Shown: piece after piece, positions 6,331 to 12,703 of the stretch
Layout of the letters: the number at the start of each line of letters is the position of its first letter
Numbering within the stretch: position 1 is the first letter of the stretch
From: Dehalococcoidia bacterium
GTDB taxonomy: Bacteria; Chloroflexota; Dehalococcoidia; Dehalococcoidales; UBA1222
NCBI GenBank assembly: GCA_003597995.1
Contig: QZJY01000060.1
Location: 1-53,890, forward strand
Direction of reading: 5' to 3'
DNA length: 53,890 bases
Position numbers and translations under genes: made by a program
Notes under the pieces: model-generated
Database searches by the model: none
Seen by the model: the letters and a program-made list of their open reading frames with translations, nothing else
Told to the model about the DNA's origin: nothing

Positions 6331-6614
6331 TGACCGACCACCTCCTTTCCCGTGAATGTCCGGCCTGTCATGGCTACAAGATGCCGGGGCTGGTTGTCTG
6401 TATGGATTGCTGGCCGAGGATGAATGGTAAAGTCAAGGAAAGGCTATTGAAGCCGGATGTGTACGCCGTCGGTAGGCGGCTATATTTCTACCAGATGCTG
6501 GAGCAAACCGGCAAGATCGACATGGAGATATCCTTCCCCGACAAGAAAAACCTGGAACGGGAGTCGGTCAAGTCCCGTGGCTCCAAGAAGTCGCAGCAGA
6601 ACGAACTTCTATAA
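6330..6614 (+). CDS. Zinc-ribbon hypothetical protein, 94 aa
   Basis: Start at the ATG overlapping the previous stop (ATGATG at 6327/6330), with GGAGGGG just upstream. Cys pairs ECPACHGY and VVCMDCW at residues ~9-29 form a CxxC-x14-CxxC zinc ribbon; the remainder is basic and helical, ending in a Lys/Ser/Gln-rich tail. Such proteins often bind nucleic acid or a host enzyme. No family assigned. Confidence 0.65.
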   Translation: MTDHLLSRECPACHGYKMPGLVVCMDCWPRMNGKVKERLLKPDVYAVGRRLYFYQMLEQTGKIDMEISFPDKKNLERESVKSRGSKKSQQNELL

Positions 6615-6623
6615 GGGGGATTT

Positions 6624-6866
6624 ATGCTGACACGCCTGAACCCGAACACGGCCTATGGTGTCTTCCTCGCTGTTGATGAGCGGGGTGAGTTTGAGTTTTT
6701 TGTGACCAGCGGCGTTACGCTGTCCGATGCTATGGATCAAGCGCCAGATCGTGCCGACTTGTACCGCATTGGTTTTTTTATAACGGATGAAAACGCCAAG
6801 CTCCGTGGCCTACTGCCACTGCATGATGGCTGCGAATTTACTTATGATGCCAAGGGGGATTTATGA
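6624..6866 (+). CDS. Hypothetical protein, 80 aa
   Basis: ATG preceded by AAGGGGGATTT. Begins MLTRLNPNTAYGVFLAVDER; alternating beta and helix, acidic, with no cysteines needed for metal binding. Stop overlaps the next start (ATGA). Unknown function. Confidence 0.65.
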   Translation: MLTRLNPNTAYGVFLAVDERGEFEFFVTSGVTLSDAMDQAPDRADLYRIGFFITDENAKLRGLLPLHDGCEFTYDAKGDL

Positions 6867-7177
6867 CCGAACAGCTTGCCATGCTTGGAACGCCATCGGT
6901 CGAGTTGGCCGAGAAGGCTGTCAGGACAACGGCCCGCAAGGAAAAGGTTGACCGCATGATGGTCGTTCTGGCCCACGAGGGCTACCATGTGACCATCAAG
7001 TATGAACCTGACGGCGATGAGTCCTGCGTCATCAATGACAACGAGTTCTTCGTCGCCATCCGTGGCAGCCGCAAGCGTTGCGCCGAGATGCTGGAGGATG
7101 CTTACGCCGAGATACTGCACAAGTGGTATACCATCCAGGACTACCGCGCTGTCCTGAACAGCGGATTGGAGGAGTAA
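6863..7177 (+). CDS. Hypothetical protein, 104 aa
   Basis: Coupled to the previous gene by ATGA, with AAGGGGG upstream. MTEQLAMLGTPSVELAEKAV is helical, then a beta region (YHVTIKYEPDGDESCVI) and a C-terminal helix. No motif recognised. Stop TAA overlaps the next ATG. Confidence 0.65.
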   Translation: MTEQLAMLGTPSVELAEKAVRTTARKEKVDRMMVVLAHEGYHVTIKYEPDGDESCVINDNEFFVAIRGSRKRCAEMLEDAYAEILHKWYTIQDYRAVLNSGLEE

Positions 7178-7566
7178 TGCGTACTGTAGCTCAATCTGTT
7201 TCCGACATGCAAGATAAGATCGCCGCTCTCGAAACCGAGAATGCTAAGTTACGTAAGCATGGCGGTTGGGAACACGGCCAGTATAACGAATGGATACAGT
7301 TGACGGGCGACAACGAGGCGTCAACCCTCGGTGGCCCTTCGATTCGCGTCCACAAGCGCCACGAGTTTTCTGATGATTTGGTGGACTTCCTGCTTATTCC
7401 ACTGGACGACCAAAAGACCTATCGAACAGAGAGTGGACAGATAAAATCGATGCTTAACAAGCACGAACTCTACTTCTTTTATCAGGCGGCTATGCACCAC
7501 CTCACGGCGCGTTATTGTCGCATCTGTAAATCGATAGACAAAGCCAACGCGACCAAGGAGGCATAA
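7177..7566 (+). CDS. Hypothetical protein, 129 aa
   Basis: ATG at 7177 in GGAGGAGTAATG. The N-terminal ~35 residues form a short coiled coil (MQDKIAALETENAKLRK). The C-terminus has a CRICK motif near residue 118. Not recognised. Overlaps the next start (TAATG). Confidence 0.65.
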   Translation: MRTVAQSVSDMQDKIAALETENAKLRKHGGWEHGQYNEWIQLTGDNEASTLGGPSIRVHKRHEFSDDLVDFLLIPLDDQKTYRTESGQIKSMLNKHELYFFYQAAMHHLTARYCRICKSIDKANATKEA

Positions 7567-7949
7567 TGGAACCGGTCAAGACTAAACGCAGTTGGGTAGT
7601 GGAGTTCGGGCCAGCGATCATCATCATCGGCTGCGCCCTGATAGCCGTCGCCTGCATGGTCTGCGATCCGCAGCCGCTACCGGCGCAGTACGTGGTGCCG
7701 CATCCCGACAACATGATGTATGAGCCACCGCCTAACTATGATTTAATAGACTCATCCGTCTCTTTTCTGCCACCGCCGGAGTACAAGGTTATTGCCGACA
7801 GCCTGTTCGTGCTGGAAAATCCTGTCAACCTTTACGTATGGGAAGGCCAGTCGTACAGCAAGCGCTGGTGTTTCGTCGGCATCGTTATCCCCGCCGATAC
7901 TGTTATCGTACGCTACGAAGGAGAGACTACAGAAAGGTACTGGAGGTAA
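7566..7949 (+). CDS. Membrane-anchored protein, 127 aa
   Basis: A short basic N-terminus (MEPVKTKRSW) precedes a hydrophobic segment at ~12-33 (FGPAIIIIGCALIAVACMVC), then a proline-rich linker and a beta-rich domain likely outside the inner membrane. IAVACM could be read as a lipobox, so a lipoprotein is possible. Unknown role, perhaps envelope remodelling or superinfection exclusion. Confidence 0.65.
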   Translation: MEPVKTKRSWVVEFGPAIIIIGCALIAVACMVCDPQPLPAQYVVPHPDNMMYEPPPNYDLIDSSVSFLPPPEYKVIADSLFVLENPVNLYVWEGQSYSKRWCFVGIVIPADTVIVRYEGETTERYWR

Positions 7950-7951
7950 AA

Positions 7952-8167
7952 ATGGCTTACGACGTAGATGAACTTCAATGCAGATTTACTTACCACGCCC
8001 CGAAAGAGGGCCAGCCAGAGATGTATGAATCAATACGCAAGAACGCGCTTCATCTGGCGTATATTTTGGTGGAGCATTGCCCCGAAAGCCGGGAATTGTC
8101 GCTGGCATTGACGCATCTTGAGGAGGCCGTTTTCTGGGCAAACGCCGCCATCGCAAGGCGCGGTTGA
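7952..8167 (+). CDS. acb2: Acb2-family anti-CBASS cyclic-nucleotide sponge
   Basis: 71 aa; the ATG at 7952 follows TGGAGGTAAAA, better than the longer upstream frame. The small all-helical protein has the hallmark pattern: RFTYHAPKEGQPEMYESIR at 11-29, EHCPESREL at 41-49, LALTHLEEAVFWANAAIAR at 51-69. This is the Acb2 hairpin family (also seen as T4 Vs.4 and Tad1-related proteins). Its hexamers bind cyclic di- and trinucleotide signals and so disarm CBASS effectors. Length is normal for the family. It sits at the end of a run of unknown small genes, a usual place for counter-defence functions. Assignment is from motif memory. Confidence 0.8.
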   Translation: MAYDVDELQCRFTYHAPKEGQPEMYESIRKNALHLAYILVEHCPESRELSLALTHLEEAVFWANAAIARRG

Positions 8168-8203
8168 CACTTCCTTGCTTTTTATAATTATTATGGTTAT
8201 TAT
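8164..8203 (+). promoter_or_regulatory. Promoter region upstream of the 8222 gene
   Basis: Perfect TTGACA at 8164-8169 and TTGCTT at 8175-8180. The latter is 17 bp from TATTAT at 8198-8203; a TATAAT at 8183 is too close to either -35. The -35 overlaps the acb2 stop. The exact start is ambiguous. Confidence 0.5.
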
Positions 8204-8221
8204 TGTTGCATGGAGAAAACG

Positions 8222-8392
8222 ATGACCATCTACTGTCGTAAGTGCGGCCAGCCGGAGAGAGCGCTCAACCTGCATACCGGCGAACGCCATAACGTAAAAC
8301 ATGGCGATAACGTCAAGTCCATCCTGTGTTCCAACTGTATCCAACTGGCCTACCTGGAAAAAGATCGCAAGAAAAAGGAGGCGGCGGCATGA
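8222..8392 (+). CDS. Zinc-ribbon protein, 56 aa
   Basis: The ATG at 8222 has GGAGAAAACG before it; the in-frame ATG at 8210 lacks a site. CRKC (5-8) and CSNC (~36-39) form a treble-clef or zinc ribbon, followed by a basic, Lys/Glu/Ala-rich tail. Likely a nucleic-acid or protein-binding accessory factor. Stop overlaps the next start. Confidence 0.65.
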   Translation: MTIYCRKCGQPERALNLHTGERHNVKHGDNVKSILCSNCIQLAYLEKDRKKKEAAA

Positions 8393-8748
8393 ATCGCAAG
8401 GATATGCTCCAGTTGTGTATAGCCGCCCCACTGGCCGCGATAGGGATTAAGGCCGCCTTGGGACAAGCCCCGCCAACTGTTCCGCGTTACGAGATATTTT
8501 GCGAACCAGCGTGCTATGGTGACGAGGAAACCGGCGTAGCTGTACGAGATGGAAATGCGATTATTGAAATTCACGTATTGCCTGACCGCTCCTTGCATGA
8601 TTCCGTAAAAAGGATTATGGCTATAGAAGATCGCTATCAGCCTTGTCGTGTACATGTTGAGAGGTACGGCATTGGGATGGCCTATCTCGACATGGCGCGA
8701 GACAACGGAAGGCAATGGTATGAAGTTGATCGCAGGGGGTGGATGTAA
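8389..8748 (+). CDS. Exported or anchored hypothetical protein with Tat-like N-terminus
   Basis: 119 aa, ATGA-coupled, with AAGGAGGCGG upstream. The N-terminus MNRKDMLQLCIAAPLAAIGI resembles a Tat-type or membrane-anchor signal: charged N-region RKD, hydrophobic core, then ALGQAPP as a possible cleavage region. The mature part is beta-rich with two cysteines (IFCEPACYG). The next gene has nearly the same first 24 residues from its second Met, so the signal module is duplicated. Function unknown. Confidence 0.65.
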   Translation: MNRKDMLQLCIAAPLAAIGIKAALGQAPPTVPRYEIFCEPACYGDEETGVAVRDGNAIIEIHVLPDRSLHDSVKRIMAIEDRYQPCRVHVERYGIGMAYLDMARDNGRQWYEVDRRGWM

Positions 8749-9015
8749 ATGCCTTATAAACGAATGAACCGGAAGTCGTTTTTGGGCCTATGTATAGCCG
8801 CTCCGCTGGCCGCCATCGGCATTAAAGCGCTGCCGAAGAAGCCCCATCTAAACTTGGATGAGAAGACGGTGTGGGTGGATTGCAGGTGCGCCAAGGGCCG
8901 GGGTGATGGTACACCGTCCAATCCATACGCTACTATCGGAGAGGCCGTCGAATCCTTTGGGGGGCCAGCCACGGGAACTGTCGTTTTAACTGCCGAGGGA
9001 CTTTATGCCTTATAA
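8749..9015 (+). CDS. Tat-like signal fused to a truncated beta-helix N-terminus
   Basis: 88 aa; start at 8749 or at the ATG 8764 (MNRKSFLGLCIAAPLAAIG). After the signal comes the cap of a pectate-lyase-like right-handed beta-helix: TVWVDCRCAKGRGDGTPSNP, YATIGEAVESF, then GTVVLTAEGLY. The same cap opens the long beta-helix proteins at 25875 and 26816, but here the protein stops after the first strand, about 50 residues in. It may be a decayed or exchanged receptor-binding gene, or an N-terminal cassette in use. The next gene begins inside its last codons. Confidence 0.6.
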   Translation: MPYKRMNRKSFLGLCIAAPLAAIGIKALPKKPHLNLDEKTVWVDCRCAKGRGDGTPSNPYATIGEAVESFGGPATGTVVLTAEGLYAL

Positions 9016-9220
9016 GCGCCTATCTACTTACAGTCATAGGCTTACGCTTGTACTTGGCAGTCCGATACGCGGCCTGACGCATAGGCAGTGGAAGGATTGC
9101 AGGGCTTGGATCGGTCGTCGCGCCGTTCCTCCGGCGACGAAGAAGGCGTGGCTGAACAACGCCATGCTGATGCACCGGCTGGCAGCGGTTGTATCGCCAA
9201 GAAAACACTACTGGTCGTAG
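9005..9220 (+). CDS. Basic hypothetical protein, 71 aa
   Basis: ATG at 9005 overlaps the end of the previous gene by 11 nt. It starts MPYKRL, echoing MPYKRM of gene 8749 because the ATGCCTTATAA sequence is repeated. Rich in Arg, Trp and Ala; no acidic patch, possibly nucleic-acid binding. No ribosome-binding site better than GCCGAGGGA. Last gene before a long non-coding, structured interval. Confidence 0.5.
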   Translation: MPYKRLSTYSHRLTLVLGSPIRGLTHRQWKDCRAWIGRRAVPPATKKAWLNNAMLMHRLAAVVSPRKHYWS

Positions 9221-9256
9221 ACCAATCCCCTCCCGATCCTTCGTGGTCGGGGGCGC

Positions 9257-9306
9257 GAGGGCGAGTCTCTAACGTACAGTGCGTTGGACAAAGGCAACTC
9301 GCCCTC
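9257..9306 (+). ncRNA. Structured RNA element (9-bp closing stem)
   Basis: GAGGGCGAG (9257-9265) pairs perfectly with CTCGCCCTC (9298-9306). Inside, CTAACG/CGTTGG forms a 6-bp stem with a 7-nt loop. First of three folded parts of the 9221-9782 gene-free interval. Confidence 0.45.
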
Positions 9307-9493
9307 TGCTAACGGCGGAGCGAACATGGACGTGGACTTCGCCTAAAAAAATACAGCCGAACGTCCGTCGCCTCGTATCCGGTATGCCGCTATACAAATC
9401 GATCTTTACCAGCGGAGAGCACGGGGCGGCTTGGGGCAAGACGCCGGATTACCCAAGCCACGTTCGTCCTAAAATAAAAGAACTGAAAACTTT

Positions 9494-9568
9494 GGAGCGG
9501 AGCGCGGTGCCAATGACCGACTGGTAAGGCGGCCCTGTTGGCCGGTTCGATTCCGGCCCGCTCCATCA
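9494..9568 (+). ncRNA. tRNA-like element, non-canonical
   Basis: Seventy-five nt with a perfect 7-bp acceptor (GGAGCGG/CCGCTCC) and a perfect T-arm (GCCGG-TTCGATT-CCGGC), ending ATCA. The central 40 nt do not fold into standard D and anticodon arms. A CTGGTAA loop resembles tRNA-Thr(GGT) but its flanks do not pair. The first 8 nt match the start of the tRNA-Tyr at 21645. It could be a degenerate tRNA or a tRNA mimic within a larger RNA. Confidence 0.45.
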
Positions 9569-9570
9569 AA

Positions 9571-9722
9571 ATCCGAAGCGGCGCGATAATTGTGGACGCG
9601 CTTAGTCTGTTCGCCAGAGAGATCGCCCTCGGTTGGTACGTCCCATCCTGTAGTCCACATGCAGGGGGCAACGTGGTGTGCAGTGGCTTGAGCCAACTGC
9701 CGGAAACCAGCCAGCTTCGGAT
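9571..9722 (+). ncRNA. Candidate structured ncRNA domain, three nested stems
   Basis: Closing stem ATCCGAAGC (9571-9579) with GCTTCGGAT (9714-9722). Inside are TGTGGAC (9591-9597) with GTCCACA (9653-9659), and GCAGTGGC with GCCAACTGC (9680-9700, one bulge). All are perfect or near-perfect and mutually compatible, giving a multibranched fold immediately 3' of the tRNA-like element. Overlapping minus-strand frames have no ribosome-binding sites. Confidence 0.5.
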
Positions 9723-9795
9723 ATTTTAAGAACCGACAGTTCGTACCAGTTTTCCGAGCGATGTAACTATATTTCTGCAAAAGGGGGATATAAAG

Positions 9796-9948
9796 ATGAA
9801 CTTTGATTTATATCCAATCAAAGCTGAAGGCGCGTTGATGCCTACGCCCGGCGGGTGTGTTGAGAGTAAATTGTGGCGGAGCGGGGTTTTACTTAAAATT
9901 AAACGAGCGATTTATGTGCTATTCCCAAGTCTCGATAAGGGATGGTAG
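9796..9948 (+). CDS. Hypothetical protein, 50 aa
   Basis: ATG at 9796 preceded by AAGGGGGATATAAAG. Begins MNFDLYPIKAEGALMPTPGG; basic C-terminus. First gene after the structured RNA interval. Not recognised. Confidence 0.55.
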   Translation: MNFDLYPIKAEGALMPTPGGCVESKLWRSGVLLKIKRAIYVLFPSLDKGW

Positions 9949-9953
9949 TTGGA

Positions 9954-10097
9954 ATGGAATGTCCGATCTGCAATAATATTTGGGAACCGATAGTCGTCCT
10001 GAACGCTGGCGAGATTCTGCCGGAAACGGTGACATGCCCGGCCTGCGGTTGTGAAGTCGAAGTTGATGACGATTGGGAGATGGTGGAGGAAATATGA
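9954..10097 (+). CDS. Zinc-ribbon protein, 47 aa
   Basis: ATG at 9954, 5 bp after the previous stop. CPIC at 3-6 and CPACGC at ~28-33 make a CxxC/CxxC zinc ribbon; the rest is very acidic (EVEVDDDWEMVEEI). Stop overlaps the next start (ATATGA). Confidence 0.6.
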   Translation: MECPICNNIWEPIVVLNAGEILPETVTCPACGCEVEVDDDWEMVEEI

Positions 10098-10261
10098 AAC
10101 TCAAATCCTACAAGTCGTTCCACGACCAGTTTAAGGAGTGTCGCCGGGATGGGGTCAACACCTATCAGGGTGAGCTTAAGCCGTTGCATTGCACCAAGTT
10201 CAATGCGGACTGCAAGGGTTCGACATGCAAGCATGAAAGGATAATCTACGAAGATGATTAA
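10094..10261 (+). CDS. Hypothetical protein, 55 aa, cysteine-containing
   Basis: ATG at 10094 coupled to the preceding TGA and preceded by GGTGGAGGAAAT. Basic N-terminal half (MKLKSYKSFHDQFKECRRDG), three further Cys (HCTKFNADCKGSTCKHE) that could bind metal. Overlaps the next gene by 8 nt. Not recognised. Confidence 0.6.
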   Translation: MKLKSYKSFHDQFKECRRDGVNTYQGELKPLHCTKFNADCKGSTCKHERIIYEDD

Positions 10262-10574
10262 GCTGCCAAAGTCCTATATGACCTGCGGCGTTCCACTTAA
10301 GATAGTTCGCGTTGAAGGCTGTGGCGGCGAGTTTGAGACCGACCTTAATAGCGGGACGATAGGACTTGGCCGGGAAGCGCAGGAGGCCGACTTGGTGTTG
10401 GCCTTCATGCATGAAATAGCGGAAGCTTCGGCATCCGAGATGGGTGTGCGCTACACAAAGACGATAGGGGCAAAGCAGTATCTTTTTTGCTGCGACCATG
10501 AGCAGTTTTCGTTGTGGATACAGGAAGTGGCCCGTGGTGTTTACGATCTGCTTCAAGCCAACCGGAGCAAGTGA
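10254..10574 (+). CDS. Putative metallopeptidase-like protein (HEIAE helix)
   Basis: 106 aa. The layout matches small phage proteins with a zincin-type helix: a beta region from residue 1 to ~40 (MTCGVPLKIVRVEGCGGEF, then TIGLG), LAFMHEIAEA at ~49-58, and CDHEQFSLW further down. In active zincins the motif is HExxH; here the second His is replaced (HEIAEA), while the later His in CDHEQF may be the third ligand. It may be inactive or use different ligands. Substrate unknown. TGATG coupling to the next gene. Confidence 0.55.
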   Translation: MIKLPKSYMTCGVPLKIVRVEGCGGEFETDLNSGTIGLGREAQEADLVLAFMHEIAEASASEMGVRYTKTIGAKQYLFCCDHEQFSLWIQEVARGVYDLLQANRSK

Positions 10575-11035
10575 TGTATATCCTTCCTAACTATAGCTTT
10601 ACTTGGCTCAAGAAGGCTTGGTTCGGCCTTGGACTGGTGGTCTACGTCTGTATCTTTGCCGTAGTGGCGGGGGTGATTTTGGCCGTCGAATTTAAGAGAT
10701 ACCTGATCTACGTCGGGGCCGTCATCGGCCTGCTGCTGGTGATCGTTCTGACATCATGCACCATCAAGGCTACGATACTGCCTGCGCCGATAATGGCAGC
10801 GGATACCGTGGTTGATACCATCTACGTTTTCCCCCACCGAGCTATCGACTTTATAAACGACATGACAACCAATAGACCGAAGTGGCAACAGTATTTCAGC
10901 GGCTACCGGATAACCGCCGACGATACGCTGTACGTCAAGTTCTCCTACGAGTCAATGGGCGAGGATGCCCTGCCGGAAGAAACACAGTGCTGGATATGGG
11001 ATAAACGCTGGAATGCGTGGCATTTGAAGGAATAA
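10574..11035 (+). CDS. Membrane protein, 153 aa
   Basis: ATG at 10574 overlaps the previous stop. Two hydrophobic segments at ~17-37 (GLGLVVYVCIFAVVAGVILA) and ~44-63 (IYVGAVIGLLLVIVLTSCTI) precede a ~90-residue beta-rich domain with Trp/Tyr clusters near the end. The general plan resembles the 7566 gene: a membrane anchor plus a beta-rich tail ending in a VIV or LYV strand. Function unknown. Confidence 0.65.
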   Translation: MYILPNYSFTWLKKAWFGLGLVVYVCIFAVVAGVILAVEFKRYLIYVGAVIGLLLVIVLTSCTIKATILPAPIMAADTVVDTIYVFPHRAIDFINDMTTNRPKWQQYFSGYRITADDTLYVKFSYESMGEDALPEETQCWIWDKRWNAWHLKE

Positions 11036-11038
11036 CTC

Positions 11039-11127
11039 GTGCTGTGCCGGGGCACGTGAGTGATAAAATAGTGGCCAAAACCCCCTGGGCCTCGAAGCGG
11101 GGAACCATAAGACCCCCGGCACAGCAC
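11039..11127 (+). ncRNA. Structured leader RNA: 14-bp stem enclosing a possible pseudoknot
   Basis: GTGCTGTGCCGGGG (11039-11052) pairs perfectly with CCCCGGCACAGCAC (11114-11127). In the 61-nt interior, two GGCC segments alternate with CCCC and GGGG in the order GGCC, CCCC, GGCC, GGGG, the arrangement of an H-type pseudoknot. The element begins right after the stop at 11035 and ends ~10 nt before the AAGGAGG of the gene at 11146, so it could act as a riboswitch, ribozyme or processing site. No T-run follows. No known class identified. Confidence 0.5.
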
Positions 11128-11145
11128 CTTAACTAAGGAGGCAAT

Positions 11146-11445
11146 ATGAACTGTCCAAATTGCGGACGCGAGATGTCCGAACAGGAAGTGATCCAGCATC
11201 TTCAGAAGAAGATCGAGCGGCTGGAGGCCGAACTGTCGGCGGAAAGGATGAAGCCAAAGGAGATACTGCCAGTGCCGTATCCGTATCCGCCAGTGCCGCA
11301 GTGGCCGCCGTATTATACTTGGACAACTCCCAACACCGGTACGCCGCCGCCGAAGCCCGATTATGAAATTACTTGTGGCGACGATATCCATCATGCCGTT
11401 TTTACTTGGAGTTGCAGTGGCTTGCCGCATCCGTCTGCACGCTAA
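11146..11445 (+). CDS. Zinc-ribbon/coiled-coil hypothetical protein, 99 aa
   Basis: ATG follows AAGGAGGCAAT. N-terminal CPNC at 3-6, a helical coiled coil at ~11-37 (VIQHLQKKIERLEAELSAER), then a proline/tyrosine-rich linker (PYPYPPVPQWPPYY) and a Cys-containing tail. Looks like an adaptor rather than an enzyme. Not recognised. Confidence 0.6.
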   Translation: MNCPNCGREMSEQEVIQHLQKKIERLEAELSAERMKPKEILPVPYPYPPVPQWPPYYTWTTPNTGTPPPKPDYEITCGDDIHHAVFTWSCSGLPHPSAR

Positions 11446-11462
11446 CTCAACCTGGAGGCAAC

Positions 11463-12470
11463 TTGGCGATACGCCTTGATACCGCGCAAGAGAGAATCGA
11501 TTACGCTGACAAGCATGGGGAGCAAGCCGCGCTGGAGCATTTCGCCCTCCGGCCTGAGACGCTTTTGCGTTACAGGATGCTCCTTGAAAATCACGAGCGG
11601 GGCCGTGAGATGCAGGAGTATCAAGCCATCTTCGACAAGTGCGCCCCGAAACGGTGGACTGACTATCCAAGGCTGTATGGTGACCATCTGGTTCTGAACG
11701 ATATCCACTTGCCGTTTATTGACATGGCCTTACTGGACAAGGCGTTACAGGTTGCGGATATACTTGGCTTAAAGCAACTCGTAATTTTGGGTGATCTGAT
11801 TGACTTCGAGTCTGTGTCCAAGTTTGACTTCGGCGGCGATCAATATACGCTCATGGATGAGCTTTACATCGCCCGCGACTACCTGAAGGAGATGGAGAAG
11901 CGGTTCGACCGTATCACGTTCATCCGTGGGAACCACGATGAAAGGGTGATAAAATTTCTCAAACGCATTAAGAAGATGTTCGAGGCAAATACTAAGGATG
12001 ACGAGTTTGCCGCCTACAGTGCCATTCTCGGCGTAAACGTCTCGGATACGCCGTGGCATCAGTATAAGAAGTTCTTTGAATCCGACAAGGTAGTTGTAAG
12101 CAACTACGCCAAGTGCGAGATCGAGGGCAAGTATATCGGCCTGCATCCATCCAGTTATTCCAAAAACCCGCCGACAGTGGAGAAACAGTTTGCTTACAAG
12201 TACCATCGGCATATCATTGGAACGCACGCCCACATGTCGGCGCTGGGCTTCGATATGTCCGCCGACTATATAACCATCCAGCTTGGCGGCATGGTAGATA
12301 AAGACTTGGTATTCTATAAGAATATGCGCGAAACCACGCATCCCGACTGGCTTCCGGCGTTCGGCTGGATCAAGGATAAGAAGCTCGGCTACTACATGGA
12401 TCACCCCGACCTGATGCAGTTATTCGACTACGTAGCAATCGGGCGGGAGCAATCAACCAAGGGGGAATGA
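11463..12470 (+). CDS. Calcineurin-like metallophosphoesterase, TTG start
   Basis: 335 aa from a TTG at 11463, chosen because CTGGAGGCAAC precedes it; the upstream ATG at 11373 lies inside the previous gene. All metal-binding motifs are present: D80-x-H82 (LNDIHLP), GD at 110-111 (LGDLID), GNHDE at 156-160, GLHP, and GTHAH at 253-257. The two-metal site of this superfamily hydrolyses phosphomono- or diesters. The ~70-residue N-terminal helical region (AQERIDYADKHGEQAALEHF) is additional. Phage members are often grouped with DNA repair or nucleotide genes, and here it lies near the HAD/kinase fusion. Precise substrate unknown. Confidence 0.85.
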   Translation: MAIRLDTAQERIDYADKHGEQAALEHFALRPETLLRYRMLLENHERGREMQEYQAIFDKCAPKRWTDYPRLYGDHLVLNDIHLPFIDMALLDKALQVADILGLKQLVILGDLIDFESVSKFDFGGDQYTLMDELYIARDYLKEMEKRFDRITFIRGNHDERVIKFLKRIKKMFEANTKDDEFAAYSAILGVNVSDTPWHQYKKFFESDKVVVSNYAKCEIEGKYIGLHPSSYSKNPPTVEKQFAYKYHRHIIGTHAHMSALGFDMSADYITIQLGGMVDKDLVFYKNMRETTHPDWLPAFGWIKDKKLGYYMDHPDLMQLFDYVAIGREQSTKGE

Positions 12471-12703
12471 TGGAACTGACAATACGATTTAACCAAGACG
12501 AGCAGGGTTATTATGTGTCGGCTGGACACAAATGGGGAGAAATGGGCGAATCGCAGGGGCGGTGCGCTACTATCCTGATGGGAATTCAAAACGTGTTGCA
12601 AAGGCAAATTATGGATCATCGATCTCGCATTAAGGCGCTTCAGTCTGAATTGGAGATGCTGGATGAGACCTTGAAAGAACTGTCTTGCGTTAAGGGGGAA
12701 TGA
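12467..12703 (+). CDS. Hypothetical protein, 78 aa
   Basis: ATGATGG with AAGGGGG upstream, overlapping the previous stop. Begins MMELTIRFNQDEQGYYVSAG (beta), then a helical, Leu-rich C-terminal half from ~45 (RSRIKALQSELEMLDETLKE) likely forming a coiled coil. Stop overlaps the next start in the same AATGATGG arrangement. Not recognised. Confidence 0.65.
   Translation: MMELTIRFNQDEQGYYVSAGHKWGEMGESQGRCATILMGIQNVLQRQIMDHRSRIKALQSELEMLDETLKELSCVKGE

Noticed and set aside
9494-9568. A functional tRNA-Thr(GGT)
   Set aside because: Acceptor and T-arm are perfect, but the CTGGTAA loop has no pairing anticodon stem and the D-arm is not canonical. Reported as tRNA-like only.
10945-11670. Minus-strand 241-aa frame
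   Set aside because: Runs against three plus-strand genes and the 14-bp stem element; no start signal.
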